DNA of 64,000 nucleotides from Splendidivirga corallicola (GCA_030442035.1 JAUJEA010000005.1:124001-188000), one strand, 5' to 3'; shown: positions 46,806 through 55,474, counted from the stretch's first letter. The notes: a model not told the origin generated them from the sequence alone. Numbers and translations are program-made.

Positions 46806-47435
46806 TCATTTCACCTCAAAGAGTAGCTCTATCGGTTTTCTTACCTTCCTGGCTTTTTGTGTCTGATCATCTTTAGAACGATAACCAATGGTAGCTATCA
46901 CTGCAGCATTCAGTCCTCTTTCGGGAAGTTGTAAAATTTCGTTATATCTTTCCGGTTCAAACCCTTCCATTGGGCAAGCATCAATCTTTAAATCGGCACA
47001 TGCGACCAGAAGATTTCCAAGAGCCAGATAAGTTTGTCTTGCAGCCCATTGGTGCTTTTCATGATCCGCTTTTTCACTGATCTTCCTCTTAACAAAGTCG
47101 CCATACCCCTTCAGATTGTCTACATCGATGCCCTCCATATTAGCCCTCAATTGCATATGGTCATCTATATCTTTGTCTTTTATGTTTGAATAATTACAAA
47201 AAACAAATAAATGGGAAGCTTCTGTTATCTGACTTTGATTCCAAGAGGCGGCTTTCAATTTTTCTCTTAATCCTCTGTCCTCAATAACCAGGACTTTATA
47301 TAGTTGAAGTCCGTAAGAAGAAGCTGAAAGTTGAATGACCTCTTTGATTTTTTTCAAGTTTTCCGGACTTACTTTTTTATTAGGGTCAAATTTTTTAGTG
47401 GCATACCGCCATTTTAAATTCTTTATTAATTCCAT
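46806..47435 (-). CDS. nitroreductase-family NAD(P)H-dependent oxidoreductase
   Basis: A 209-residue FMN enzyme of the nitroreductase/NfsB group. LKWRYATKKFDPNKKVSPE at the N-terminus binds FMN, followed by SASSYGLQLYKVLVI, AARQTYLALGNLLVACADLKIDACPMEGF and a C-terminal IGYRSKDD. It reduces quinones or nitro compounds. No signal peptide, so cytoplasmic. It is downstream of the GNAT gene on the same strand with a 56-nt gap. Confidence 0.93.
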   Translation of the reverse strand: MELIKNLKWRYATKKFDPNKKVSPENLKKIKEVIQLSASSYGLQLYKVLVIEDRGLREKLKAASWNQSQITEASHLFVFCNYSNIKDKDIDDHMQLRANMEGIDVDNLKGYGDFVKRKISEKADHEKHQWAARQTYLALGNLLVACADLKIDACPMEGFEPERYNEILQLPERGLNAAVIATIGYRSKDDQTQKARKVRKPIELLFEVK

Positions 47436-47491
47436 TGTTTGATTATTTGATCTTTAGATTCTCATTGATAAATGCAAGTCTTAAAAACAGC

Positions 47492-48232
47492 TCACATAGG
47501 GTGCTGCAAAACATAATTCTTCATAATAAACTGCTCTTCAAAACCCAGCTTCAAATACAGACCTTTTCCCAGGTCTGATGCTTGCAACGTGGCATATTTG
47601 AATCCTTGCTCCGTCGCCTTACCGAGCAAATTGAGCATCATTTGTTCTGCAAATCCCTTTCTTCTCATTTCAGGGATAATACCCATGGCATGCACACCAA
47701 TCACAGCCTCCTTGCTATGATGCAAAATAGCTGTCCCAACCGGCTGCTTATTGTGATAGGCAATCAAATAGTCTATATCCATATAGCTCGACATGAGAAG
47801 GTCATGGTGAATCCTGTAATTAAATGCTTGCTTGAACAATTCATCCCATACCAGGGCTGTTTTTTTACTTGTCACTTTTTCGATTTGCAGCGTTCCAATT
47901 GTTTCATATGCTTGAGTCAGCGCTAAGGACATACCTACTTGCTCAAATAATTTTTCAAAACCATTGGACTCCAAAAATTCGTATGAGCGACTTTGATAGA
48001 TATCCCAATACGGAACAATAAGATTTGTCGAAACGGATAACAATGATTCCTTCGCTGCTTTCAAGCTCCTTTCATTAATGTCATGGTGAAACCATAACCT
48101 ATTAGGCCATTCTGAATCGGTAATAGCGCTTATATCAAAATCATCTCCTCTTGTATAGGCATGCACGCGATCACCTACTATGCGCCACAGAGAAGTCAGG
48201 TTTTTTACATTTTCTTTTATAAGATTCATCAT
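47492..48232 (-). CDS. GNAT-family N-acetyltransferase
   Basis: A 246-residue protein whose C-terminal ~120 residues form a GNAT domain: VGTAILHHSKEAVIGVHAMGIIPEMRRKGFAEQMM is the acetyl-CoA pyrophosphate-binding motif, followed by YATLQASDLGKGLYLKLGFEE. The N-terminal half is a divergent GNAT-like lobe. Two ATGs (48232 and 48229) are adjacent; the first is used here. It starts 4 nt after the end of the DMT transporter gene, so the two are translationally linked. The acceptor substrate is unknown. Confidence 0.9.
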   Translation of the reverse strand: MMNLIKENVKNLTSLWRIVGDRVHAYTRGDDFDISAITDSEWPNRLWFHHDINERSLKAAKESLLSVSTNLIVPYWDIYQSRSYEFLESNGFEKLFEQVGMSLALTQAYETIGTLQIEKVTSKKTALVWDELFKQAFNYRIHHDLLMSSYMDIDYLIAYHNKQPVGTAILHHSKEAVIGVHAMGIIPEMRRKGFAEQMMLNLLGKATEQGFKYATLQASDLGKGLYLKLGFEEQFIMKNYVLQHPM

Positions 48233-48236
48233 TTTG

Positions 48237-48686
48237 TCATTTATTATTGATTAGTATTATCCCTATGATCATGGCCATAACGCCAATGATCCTTTTGTAT
48301 TCAATAGGTTCTACGGGCAAGCCAAACCATCCGAAATGTCCGGCTACTACTGAAAAAATCAATTGACCACATAAGCCCAGTGAGATCATGGTTGATATAC
48401 CTAATCTGGGTATGGTATAGTAATAGAGACTTATACCCAACACGCTGAACATGGCCCCGGAGAACCATAGGTAGAAAGGTATATCTTTGAGCTGTTGCAT
48501 AGTAGGTACGCTTTTTATAGTAAATGCCACACCAAAAAAGGCAAAGGAAGCACTACAAACAAATGCCACCAACGATGCCAGTAACGGGTTTTTTAGTAGT
48601 ACGCCAAGTTGAGCATTCAAACCACCCTGGATGGCTAGAAAGATTCCCCCCGCAAATGCCAGGACTATCAATGTGAATTGATTCAT
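48237..48686 (-). CDS. DMT (YdcZ/DUF606) inner-membrane transporter
   Basis: A 149-residue protein with five hydrophobic helices typical of the small YdcZ-like half of the drug/metabolite transporter superfamily: FTLIVLAFAGGIFLAIQGGLNAQLG, SLVAFVCSASFAFFGVAF, LWFSGAMFSVLGISLYYYT, STMISLGLCGQLIFSVVAGHFGWFG and IIGVMAMIIGIILINN. Such proteins probably function as homo- or heterodimers; the substrate is unknown. It lies between a Crp-family regulator (75-nt gap) and a GNAT gene (4-nt gap). Confidence 0.92.
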   Translation of the reverse strand: MNQFTLIVLAFAGGIFLAIQGGLNAQLGVLLKNPLLASLVAFVCSASFAFFGVAFTIKSVPTMQQLKDIPFYLWFSGAMFSVLGISLYYYTIPRLGISTMISLGLCGQLIFSVVAGHFGWFGLPVEPIEYKRIIGVMAMIIGIILINNK

Positions 48687-48711
48687 ATCTTTAATATTGA
48701 TTTATTCACAT

Positions 48712-48719
48712 CAAAAGTA
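48712..48719 (-). promoter_or_regulatory. -7 element of the DMT/GNAT unit
   Basis: Minus-strand TACTTTTG, 25 nt upstream of the DMT ATG, in the gap after the Crp-family gene; the pair may therefore have its own promoter. Confidence 0.45.
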
Positions 48720-48761
48720 TGAGCGGCATTTTCCTATTGCATTTACATATGTTGATGCTGT

Positions 48762-49364
48762 TTAATTTTTTTTCAATTCCGTTCTGATTCTACTCAGTTG
48801 GGTAGGTGTAATGCCCAGATATGAGGCGATCAATCGTTGTGAAACGCGCCGATCCAGTGAAGGATAATCATTCAAAAATGTTAAATAACGATCTGTTGCA
48901 TTTTGGGCAGCAAAAGAAATTTGTCGCTTTTCATTCTCGATAATCCATTTTTGCTCCAGGTAGCCTATATAAAAATTTTTAAGGTCATCGCATTCATAGA
49001 TGAGTTGTTTGTATTTCGTAAAGTCCATCTCAAGCACAACACCCTCTTCCAGGGATCCAATGCCAAAAGAAGAAGGGGCTGACAACAACAGCGAAACTGT
49101 TGAGGCAGCAAAGTTTCCTTCCAGAAAAAAGTTTTTGATATGTACATTTCCTTCATGGTCTATCCATTGAGATATTAAAATCCCTTTACAAACAAAGTAG
49201 ATTTTTCTTGCCGTCTGCCCTTTAATTAGAATATATTCTCCCTTTTTCACTGTTTTAAATTTTGAAATAGAGATCAATTTGGCAAAAGAATCTTCAGTGA
49301 CAGCAGCAAATCGATTGAGTGATTTTTGAAAGAGGTCCTTATGTTTTTCTTCATCCAAAATCAT
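48762..49364 (-). CDS. Crp/Fnr-family transcriptional regulator
   Basis: A 200-residue protein with an N-terminal cyclic-nucleotide-binding-like jelly roll (KKGEYILIKGQTARKIYFVCKGIL, then HIKNFFLEGNFAASTVSLL) and a C-terminal helix (RYLTFLNDYPSLDRRVSQRLIASYLGITPTQLSRIR). The cAMP-contacting Arg-Ser pair of Crp is not obvious, and no Fe-S cysteines are seen. Its ligand and targets are therefore unknown. It precedes the DMT transporter gene and probably controls it. Confidence 0.9.
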   Translation of the reverse strand: MILDEEKHKDLFQKSLNRFAAVTEDSFAKLISISKFKTVKKGEYILIKGQTARKIYFVCKGILISQWIDHEGNVHIKNFFLEGNFAASTVSLLLSAPSSFGIGSLEEGVVLEMDFTKYKQLIYECDDLKNFYIGYLEQKWIIENEKRQISFAAQNATDRYLTFLNDYPSLDRRVSQRLIASYLGITPTQLSRIRTELKKN

Positions 49365-49599
49365 TGTTGTGAAATGTTTCTTTTGGAGGGATTATTCTCG
49401 CAGTTCTGTTTAGTTTTTCTTAGCATACCAGCTTTAGCCGGTTTCCAAATTTAATATTTCCGGACAGACTTTAAGAAGTTCAAGATGCATTAAGGTTAAT
49501 TGAGCGTTTCTTTTCAAAATTCACCCAGTAGAAAATCAATTCAAACAAATGAATTCATTGGATTTTTTAGTAAACTCAATTACTCAATAACCTTTGCAT

Positions 49600-50532
49600 A
49601 TGACCGGATCAACTGATTTCTTGAAAACAATTGCTATTGGTATTTTCCTCATTTTGCTGGGATGCCATGCTGAAAAGTCAAATCAAGCATCACAGGAGCC
49701 TATAGCACCTTCTGAACAAGGAAATGAAAAACCGGAAACAGTCGTATTATTCCGAATTGACGATATCGGAATGAATCATGCTGTGAACCTGGCACTGAAG
49801 GATTTGGCACAAACCAAAATCCCCTTGTCTGCCTCGGTGATGTTCAATTGTCCCTGGTATCAGGAAGCTGTGGAAATATTAAAGGAGAATCCTCAAATTT
49901 CCGTTGGTGTGCACCTGACACTCAATGCGGAATGGAAATATTATCGCTGGGGACCTGTCATTGGCAAAACACTTGCCTCCAGTTTGGTAGATAGTACCGG
50001 ATATTTTCTACCCTCAACAGCTGAGTTTTTGGCATCCAATTATAAACTGGAAGAAGTAGAGCAGGAGCTGGAAGCTCAAATAAAAAGGGCTTTATCCACG
50101 GGCCTTAAGATCGATTACATCGATTTTCACATGAGAACGGCTCTGGCAACTCCTGAGCTAAAGCGGATCACTGAAAAATTAGCTGAAAAATATGATTTAA
50201 AAATGTCCATGTTCATGGATGAAGCATACAAAACAATGTTCAATACCGAAATAGATCAAAAGAGCAATGATCTGATCGACCACCTTTCCAATAAATTGGA
50301 CCATACGAAAGTGAATTTGGTTATCATCCATGTAGCACATGCAAATCCTGAAATGAATGTACTGGTAGACATGAATAACCCGACCATGAATACACAGGAT
50401 GGCAAGCCGCTGGTTAGCTCGCACCGACAAGCTGAATTAGATGCATTGTTATCCGAAGAGGTAAAGAAAGTAATAGAAGAAAATAATATCAGGATTGTTT
50501 CTTATGCCGATATGCCTATCCGTCAACCATAG
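49600..50532 (+). CDS. ChbG/HpnK-type (YdjC) deacetylase lipoprotein
   Basis: A 310-residue lipoprotein; the ATG at 49600 precedes a lipoprotein signal with lipobox LILLGC. The YdjC/ChbG carbohydrate deacetylase fold shows RIDDIGMNHAVNLAL (metal-binding Asp pair), GVHLTLNAEW, and a third region IDFHMR where family members have DxHxH. A late HVAHANPE motif follows. Family enzymes deacetylate chitooligosaccharides or related N-acetyl sugars. It is one of few plus-strand genes in the right half. Partial conservation of the His motif makes activity less certain. Confidence 0.82.
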   Translation: MTGSTDFLKTIAIGIFLILLGCHAEKSNQASQEPIAPSEQGNEKPETVVLFRIDDIGMNHAVNLALKDLAQTKIPLSASVMFNCPWYQEAVEILKENPQISVGVHLTLNAEWKYYRWGPVIGKTLASSLVDSTGYFLPSTAEFLASNYKLEEVEQELEAQIKRALSTGLKIDYIDFHMRTALATPELKRITEKLAEKYDLKMSMFMDEAYKTMFNTEIDQKSNDLIDHLSNKLDHTKVNLVIIHVAHANPEMNVLVDMNNPTMNTQDGKPLVSSHRQAELDALLSEEVKKVIEENNIRIVSYADMPIRQP

Positions 50533-50641
50533 TGTCCTAGTCTGAAAACATCTGGAAAATCATGAATTCAACCCTTTGGTAAGAAGATGGAGCTCTAAAG
50601 CCTGTTTCGGCTTCATTTTGAAGTTGGTAGCTCGCATGGTG

Positions 50642-51058
50642 TTATTGCTTCAAATGAAGTTTTCTCAAGTCGTCCATGATGGAGAGAATCTTTTCCCATC
50701 CTCCATCGAGAATAGCCTGGACTTTGATGGCATCCTCTTTTTCGACCGGTTTATATTTCAAACTCCACCGGGCATTTTCCATTAATATTGGAAATAGATC
50801 AATACCTTTTTCGGTGAGTGAATAAATCACCTTTTGTTTGTGCTGAGGATCCTTACTTCTATAAATGATCCCGTCTTGTTCTAATAATTGCAGACGGCTT
50901 GCCAATATATTGGAGGCGATCTTTTCTTTTGACTGAAGGAATTCCCGAAAACGCCGCTTCCCTTCGATCATTATATCTCTGATGATCAATAGGGTCCATT
51001 TATCTCCAAAAACTTGTAAAGCCAAATACTGCGGGCAATGTGATTTATAGTTTTCCAT
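50642..51058 (-). CDS. HxlR-family transcriptional regulator
   Basis: A 138-residue winged-helix regulator; ATG at 51058 gives the usual MENYKSHCPQ start with the conserved Cys. CPQYLALQVFGDKWTLLIIRDI, KRRFREFLQSKEKIASNILASRLQLLEQDGII and VIYSLTEKGIDLFPIL are HxlR signatures. HxlR proteins sense reactive carbonyls, disulfide stress or small ligands through the N-terminal Cys. It diverges from the SRPBCC gene across an 86-nt region with ACAACCA direct repeats and a GGTTG/CAACC inverted repeat, presumably its operators. Confidence 0.92.
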   Translation of the reverse strand: MENYKSHCPQYLALQVFGDKWTLLIIRDIMIEGKRRFREFLQSKEKIASNILASRLQLLEQDGIIYRSKDPQHKQKVIYSLTEKGIDLFPILMENARWSLKYKPVEKEDAIKVQAILDGGWEKILSIMDDLRKLHLKQ

Positions 51059-51144
51059 AAAATAAGCTTCAACCGGTTGCAAAATACAACCACAATATTT
51101 AAATTACAACCAGTTTTATTTTGCAATCAGTTAAATATAAAATT
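51059..51144. promoter_or_regulatory. divergent HxlR/SRPBCC promoter with candidate operators
   Basis: TACAACCA occurs twice (51085-51092, 51105-51112) exactly 20 bp apart, about two helical turns. GGTTG-N7-CAACC forms an inverted repeat at 51075-51091. TTGCAA also flanks the region at 51077-51082 and 51121-51126. The arrangement suits a winged-helix dimer binding on one face of the DNA. Confidence 0.5.
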
Positions 51145-51603
51145 ATGACAGAAAATAATGACACGCTGGATTACCAAACTTCCGTACTTATTAATGCAGA
51201 CAAGAGAGATGTTTTCACAGCTTTGACCAGTCAATTGGATGAATGGTGGGGAACAACGGATCAGCCATATGAAAAAGTAGGGGACATTTTTAAAATCTCC
51301 TTCGGAGGAGAATCCTATTGGAAATTTAAAGTGGTTGAAATATCAGCCTCCCATATTCTTTGGAAGTGTGTAGAATCCAACCAGGATCATAATCTTCAGG
51401 GAATAGATGAGGAATGGCTTGGAACGCTCTTGCAATGGAAAATTGAAGAGGTAAACCGTGGCACAGAATTAAAATTTAAACATCAGGGCCTGGTGCCGCA
51501 AGGAGTTTGCTACGGGGTGTGTTCAACTGCCTGGGATTTCTATATTACAGATAGTTTGAAAAATTATCTTGAAGATGGAAAAGGAAAACCTTCGGAAAAG
51601 TAA
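51145..51603 (+). CDS. SRPBCC (AHSA1/START-like) protein
   Basis: A 152-residue small-molecule-binding protein of the AHSA1/START group. YQTSVLINADKRDVFTALTSQLDEWWGT, IFKISFGGESYWKFKVVEI, WLGTLLQWKIEE and GTELKFKHQGL followed by AWDFYITDSLKNYLEDGKG are typical. The ATG at 51145 was chosen; an upstream TTG at 51121 overlaps the promoter region. It is divergent from the HxlR gene and probably under its control, a common layout for these detoxification-type loci. Confidence 0.9.
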   Translation: MTENNDTLDYQTSVLINADKRDVFTALTSQLDEWWGTTDQPYEKVGDIFKISFGGESYWKFKVVEISASHILWKCVESNQDHNLQGIDEEWLGTLLQWKIEEVNRGTELKFKHQGLVPQGVCYGVCSTAWDFYITDSLKNYLEDGKGKPSEK

Positions 51604-51733
51604 GAAAGGACTTCACGCACGGTCTTTGATTTCTTCAACTTAATAAGTCATGTGCTCAATACATGCGAACTATCAGGTTGTATAAGAGGTACTTGGTATA
51701 CGCTCATACTCCTAAGATAGTGGAAAATCATTA

Positions 51734-53401
51734 TTATAACCTGGTTGGGTCTAGCCTGATTCTTTTAATTTTTTTGCTATACCCTACCCTCTTTCCATCC
51801 ACAAATACACTCAACCCGGCAGCCTGATTATATTTCTTTCCTGTCTTATCATAAATGATCGTAATCCTCTTTCCAGCATATTCAATACCATCCAGACGGA
51901 ACCATGCCCATGTATTATTAGGAATGAGTGGATCCACGGTAATGAACCCATCATCTCCCATTTCCAGTCCTACCAAACCTGAAATAATTAAATCACAGTA
52001 ACTTGAGTGGTTGTAATCTTTTCCACGGAGAACAGCATAATTCTTATCTTTCACCGTTGGGCGTTGCTTCACACTTGGGATGTCCATTTCCAGTGCAATT
52101 GCTCTCGACAACCATATTCCCGAAGATGGATGGAGACTCTCTCCAATCCAGGGAATTTTTTCACCGTAAGGAAGCGTGCGATATTGAGATTGTGTGTATG
52201 TCTTTATGACATTCAAAAAATCTTGTTTTTCAATGATATCCTGATCATAGTGGCGAATAAGATTGATCATGGCGCCAATGGTTAAGCTCGTCGCAAAAGG
52301 CCAGCTTGATCCATCCCATTGGCATCGCTTATAACGATTTTTCATGAATAATGGATGTCTTTGCTCTGCCGTTGTAGGACCATAGGGAGCTAAAAATCCA
52401 TCTTCATTTTTAATTTCCAACCAGGCCTTTTCGTATCCTGCTTCAGGCAACAAGAATTTCCAGGGGAAATATCCATATAATTCCCGAACTCGACGCGACT
52501 CCGGTATTTTTGAATGATCAAAACTTTTGACGGTGTCCTGTTTTGATGCTAAAGGAATCGTATTGAAAAACTGGTATTCCTCATCCCAAAGTTTTGATTG
52601 TACCAGGTTTTTTAGTTGTTCAGCCTTTTCCTTAAATTCTCTGCTGATGGCCGGTTTATTGAACTTTTCAGCCAATTTCGAAATAGCAATGGCATCAGCA
52701 TACAAGTAGGAGTTTAATGTGGGCCTTAAACCGGATCCACTGATCGAATGTTCGCCTCCATCTCTATCGTCATAAGACCAAAAAAGGTCTGATCTGTGTT
52801 TATTGGAGTTCTCCCAGGCCTTATAACTCTCAATGAAATTATCAAACAATGTTTCACATAGCGAAAAATCACCAATGGTTTTACAATACCTGTATATGGC
52901 ATCGACAAACCATGAACTATATTGGCGAGGATCACCTTCATTCGAAAACCAAAACTGAATATAATCGGATATATAGTCTTTATTCCTAAGCCAACGGCCT
53001 TCATCAATATGTAGACCTGCAGCGCAGGCAATTGTATTATACTTCGCTGAATGGCCTACTTCCGGCAAAAACTCTGTGATAACATACCCTTTAGGTGTTT
53101 GCTTAATATGCTTACGGAAAACCCACCATCTGTAATAATAGATTTGCTCAATTTCTTTATTTGGACATTCGAACCAAGGAATATTTTCAAGCATCCAATT
53201 CCAGCAATTCTCATTGTTAATAGCATTTTGAATGGGTTCGTTATCCACACTATTGAAGTAATCAATGTAATGCGCAAAACGCTCAGGGTTAACCGGTTTT
53301 ATTTCTTTGGGCTTATTACCTTGAGCTGATACTCGTAACGGCACTAATATTATAGCCAACCCAATATATAATATTCCTAAAATTACGCCGTATCTCATCA
53401 T
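51734..53401 (-). CDS. secreted MGH1/GH63-like glycoside hydrolase
   Basis: A 555-residue exported protein (signal YGVILGILYIGLAIILVPLRVSAQ). It has an (alpha/alpha)6-barrel of the trehalase/glucosidase superfamily: YYYRWWVFRKH, an acid residue region DDRDGGEHSISG, LWDEEYQFFNT, DGFLAPYGPTTAEQRHP and RCQWDGSSWPFATSLTIGAM. The WDGSSW motif is typical of GH63/MGH1-like proteins. A C-terminal beta domain (residues 490 to 555) follows. It probably hydrolyses an alpha-glycoside. The ATG at 53401 starts the signal; an in-frame TTG at 53419 is less likely. Confidence 0.86.
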   Translation of the reverse strand: MMRYGVILGILYIGLAIILVPLRVSAQGNKPKEIKPVNPERFAHYIDYFNSVDNEPIQNAINNENCWNWMLENIPWFECPNKEIEQIYYYRWWVFRKHIKQTPKGYVITEFLPEVGHSAKYNTIACAAGLHIDEGRWLRNKDYISDYIQFWFSNEGDPRQYSSWFVDAIYRYCKTIGDFSLCETLFDNFIESYKAWENSNKHRSDLFWSYDDRDGGEHSISGSGLRPTLNSYLYADAIAISKLAEKFNKPAISREFKEKAEQLKNLVQSKLWDEEYQFFNTIPLASKQDTVKSFDHSKIPESRRVRELYGYFPWKFLLPEAGYEKAWLEIKNEDGFLAPYGPTTAEQRHPLFMKNRYKRCQWDGSSWPFATSLTIGAMINLIRHYDQDIIEKQDFLNVIKTYTQSQYRTLPYGEKIPWIGESLHPSSGIWLSRAIALEMDIPSVKQRPTVKDKNYAVLRGKDYNHSSYCDLIISGLVGLEMGDDGFITVDPLIPNNTWAWFRLDGIEYAGKRITIIYDKTGKKYNQAAGLSVFVDGKRVGYSKKIKRIRLDPTRL

Positions 53402-53568
53402 TCTTTCTCTGTTCTTCAACTACAATAGTTTTTAAAAATCAATTGTAAATCCTGTTTTAAATGAAGACTAACGTTTTGCACAAAACACCTGTTTTCGTGG
53501 AGCTATTTTTTCCGGAAGTAATTCAAGTCTTTAAAATATATCTCCTACTGTTATGATCTCTCCAGAGT

Positions 53569-53796
53569 TCAGTGCATACCGGAAAGCTCTATGAAGAATA
53601 AAATGAAGTATCTAGCTGAACGCTCAATTCTGTCTATCTCTCTTATCATTTTGGTCAGGGACATTACATAATTGCAGCTTTCATTCAGGCAAAGAGCACG
53701 TAGTTCAAAATTGTCCGATAGTTCGTTAGAGATCACTATGTATTCTTTCATATCTGATCCATAAGCCTTGAAAAGAATTGTTTGATATCCTTCCAT
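53569..53796 (-). CDS. hypothetical 75-residue protein, coupled to the upstream ORF
   Basis: A small soluble-looking protein with a mixed beta/alpha pattern (YQTILFKAYGSDMKEYIVIS, then FELRALCLNESCNYVMSLTKMIREI). The ATG at 53796 overlaps the stop of the upstream ORF as TGATG, implying translational coupling. I recognise no family. It carries three cysteines or clustered Cys residues in the middle. A role as immunity partner of a lost toxin-like upstream protein is only a possibility. Confidence 0.4.
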   Translation of the reverse strand: MEGYQTILFKAYGSDMKEYIVISNELSDNFELRALCLNESCNYVMSLTKMIREIDRIERSARYFILFFIELSGMH

Positions 53797-53957
53797 CAAC
53801 TTCTACCGGCCTCTTTTGGAAGTTTAATACCAATTTCAACATCTTTATTTAATCGGGGAATATATCCGTTAGCAGATAAATGGTGTGGACTTACTTTTCT
53901 TTCAAAGTTCGGATCAGTATCAATCAGCCTGTCATACGGTTTAATCTTCCCTTTCAA
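53796..53957 (-). pseudogene. C-terminal ORF remnant upstream of the coupled 75-residue gene
   Basis: A 53-codon frame (TTG at 53957; it opens just after an in-frame TAA near 53972) encodes a protein-like sequence: IKPYDRLIDTDPNFERKV, then SPHHLSANGYIPRL and IGIKLPKEAGRS. It ends in TGA overlapping the next ATG. There is no ATG and the frame is short, so it looks like the C-terminus of a lost larger gene. The family is not identified. Confidence 0.4.
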
Positions 53958-54014
53958 TCTTGAATTATGTTTTTACCCCCCGTTAACTGTTATTCAATAA
54001 ATAGCATATAAAAA

Positions 54015-54671
54015 TCAGGATCTTAATTCCTCCATATCCGATATAATCTCCTCCAGTTTTCTCAGAACCCGACCATAAACCAAATTCATGTCCCATCGGT
54101 AAATTCGTCCACCAAAGAAGGTCAATATGCCGATGATCATAAGAGCTCCAATAATTCCAGTTAAAGGGATTCCAAAGATCAGATATATGTCAGGATAATT
54201 TTCAATTAGTTTGGTTACAATCGTTTCTCCAAGTCTGTTCCCGTCTTCATTGATGAACCAAAAACCCATGAGTATAGCTATGAAAGTGTAGGGGTAAAGA
54301 ATGCGGGCCATTCTGGTATTCACAATTATTTTTCGTTTTATCCACTTATCGAACGTTTTGAGGTATTCATAACTGGTTATATTGTTATCTATTTCCTTGA
54401 GTTCTCCTAACAGCCTTTTGTCTACAATAACCATCGCATTAAGTATAAAAAACATTGGTACACCCATATAAGGCATTCCAATCAAGAAAGATCCTGGAAG
54501 AAGTATGAGTGAGCCTACAACTATTGCGACAAGGTTTATTTTGAACATCCTCATATACTTGTCTATGATATGTTTCGATTTTTGATTGTATAAATCATTT
54601 AGTTTTGGTGCTACCAAAGCATCTTTATTTAAAAAACCTTCCTTCCAAATTATTTCAATTGATTTTTCCAT
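54015..54671 (-). CDS. membrane protein, probable anti-sigma partner
   Basis: A 218-residue protein with an N-terminal cytoplasmic region (residues 1 to 45) and four hydrophobic helices (LVAIVVGSLILLPGSFLIG, PMFFILNAMVIVD, FIAILMGFWFI, FGIPLTGIIGALMIIGIL). A charged C-terminus ending IISDMEELRS follows. The ATG at 54671 lies inside the end of the upstream ECF sigma gene (17-nt overlap). This architecture and coupling fit a membrane anti-sigma factor of Bacteroidota, although no zinc (ZAS) motif or FecR-type domain is seen. The function is therefore inferred from context. Confidence 0.7.
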   Translation of the reverse strand: MEKSIEIIWKEGFLNKDALVAPKLNDLYNQKSKHIIDKYMRMFKINLVAIVVGSLILLPGSFLIGMPYMGVPMFFILNAMVIVDKRLLGELKEIDNNITSYEYLKTFDKWIKRKIIVNTRMARILYPYTFIAILMGFWFINEDGNRLGETIVTKLIENYPDIYLIFGIPLTGIIGALMIIGILTFFGGRIYRWDMNLVYGRVLRKLEEIISDMEELRS

Positions 54672-55146
54672 CAAACAATCTTTTTAGTCGTTCTTTAATT
54701 CTTTTAATGCGCACACCAATATTGTTAGGATTAGTACCAATGATATCAGCGATTTCCTGATAGGACTTTTCTTCGAGGTAAAGTAAAATGACCCCTCTGT
54801 CGACTTCGGATAATTGCCTGATCGCATCATATAACTGATTAAGAGGTTCGTCAGCAAAAGCACGATTATCTTCAGCCAGTTCGACCGGGATATAATCAGA
54901 AGCAAAATGCTGATATTTGTTTTTCTTTTTCTTTAACAAAGTCAAACAAACGTTCAAAGACAATCTATATATCCAGGTAGACCATTCGGATTGCTCACGA
55001 AAATTGTCCTTACTTCGCCATATTTGCAAACAGACCTCCTGGTAGTAATCTTCAAAATCTTCCTGCGTATTAGTATAGGCTCGGCATATCTTAATGATTA
55101 TGGCAGCAAAGGGTAAAATCGATGTTTTATAAAAATCGCTACTCAC
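54655..55146 (-). CDS. ECF-type RNA polymerase sigma factor
   Basis: A 163-residue sigma-70-like factor. The region 2 core is visible as FEDYYQEVCLQIWRSKDNF and STWIYRLSLNVCLTLLKKKK. Region 4 is IRQLSEVDRGVILLYLEEKSYQEIADIIGTNPNNIGVRIKRIKERLKRLF. There is no region 3, as expected for ECF factors. The start is GTG at 55146; no in-frame ATG precedes region 2. Its last 17 nt overlap the downstream membrane protein gene, a likely anti-sigma factor. The stimulus is unknown. Confidence 0.92.
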   Translation of the reverse strand: MSSDFYKTSILPFAAIIIKICRAYTNTQEDFEDYYQEVCLQIWRSKDNFREQSEWSTWIYRLSLNVCLTLLKKKKNKYQHFASDYIPVELAEDNRAFADEPLNQLYDAIRQLSEVDRGVILLYLEEKSYQEIADIIGTNPNNIGVRIKRIKERLKRLFDGKIN

Positions 55147-55243
55147 TATGATTTTCTCTCACGAGCGACAAAATCGAATTCAGAAGATCTTAGGACTCAC
55201 TCCGAGATAATGTTTTAAATTTAAATTACTGCGTTTTTTATCA

Positions 55244-55474
55244 TTATACCACTTTCGGCGGATTGTCTTTTTTCCCACCAGGGAGTAACTCTGCGATTAA
55301 TGATGATATGAGCAAGAAGTGTGTTGATGCACCAACGATTAGAATATTGAATATTTGCTCATATCCTCCTGTACCTTCTAATTGATGCGAACATCCGACT
55401 ATCACCACGGCCCATGTAAGCGCACTAACAATTTGAGCTCCCACTAAAATTCTGATTTTCTTTTTTCTATCCAT
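55244..55474 (-). CDS. hypothetical two-helix membrane protein
   Basis: A 76-residue protein with two hydrophobic helices (ILVGAQIVSALTWAVVIVGC and IFNILIVGASTHFLLISSLIAELL) and a polar Lys/Pro tail. ATG at 55474. It lies 97 nt upstream of the sigma-factor gene, so it could be part of the same regulatory locus. No family recognised. Confidence 0.65.
   Translation of the reverse strand: MDRKKKIRILVGAQIVSALTWAVVIVGCSHQLEGTGGYEQIFNILIVGASTHFLLISSLIAELLPGGKKDNPPKVV

Noticed and set aside
50598-50613. terminator after the ChbG-like gene
   Set aside because: AAGCC/GGCTT stem has only 5 bp, weak tail; not convincing.
53782-54000. 72-codon plus-strand frame
   Set aside because: Antisense to the protein-like minus-strand remnant (53796-53957), whose composition is more natural.
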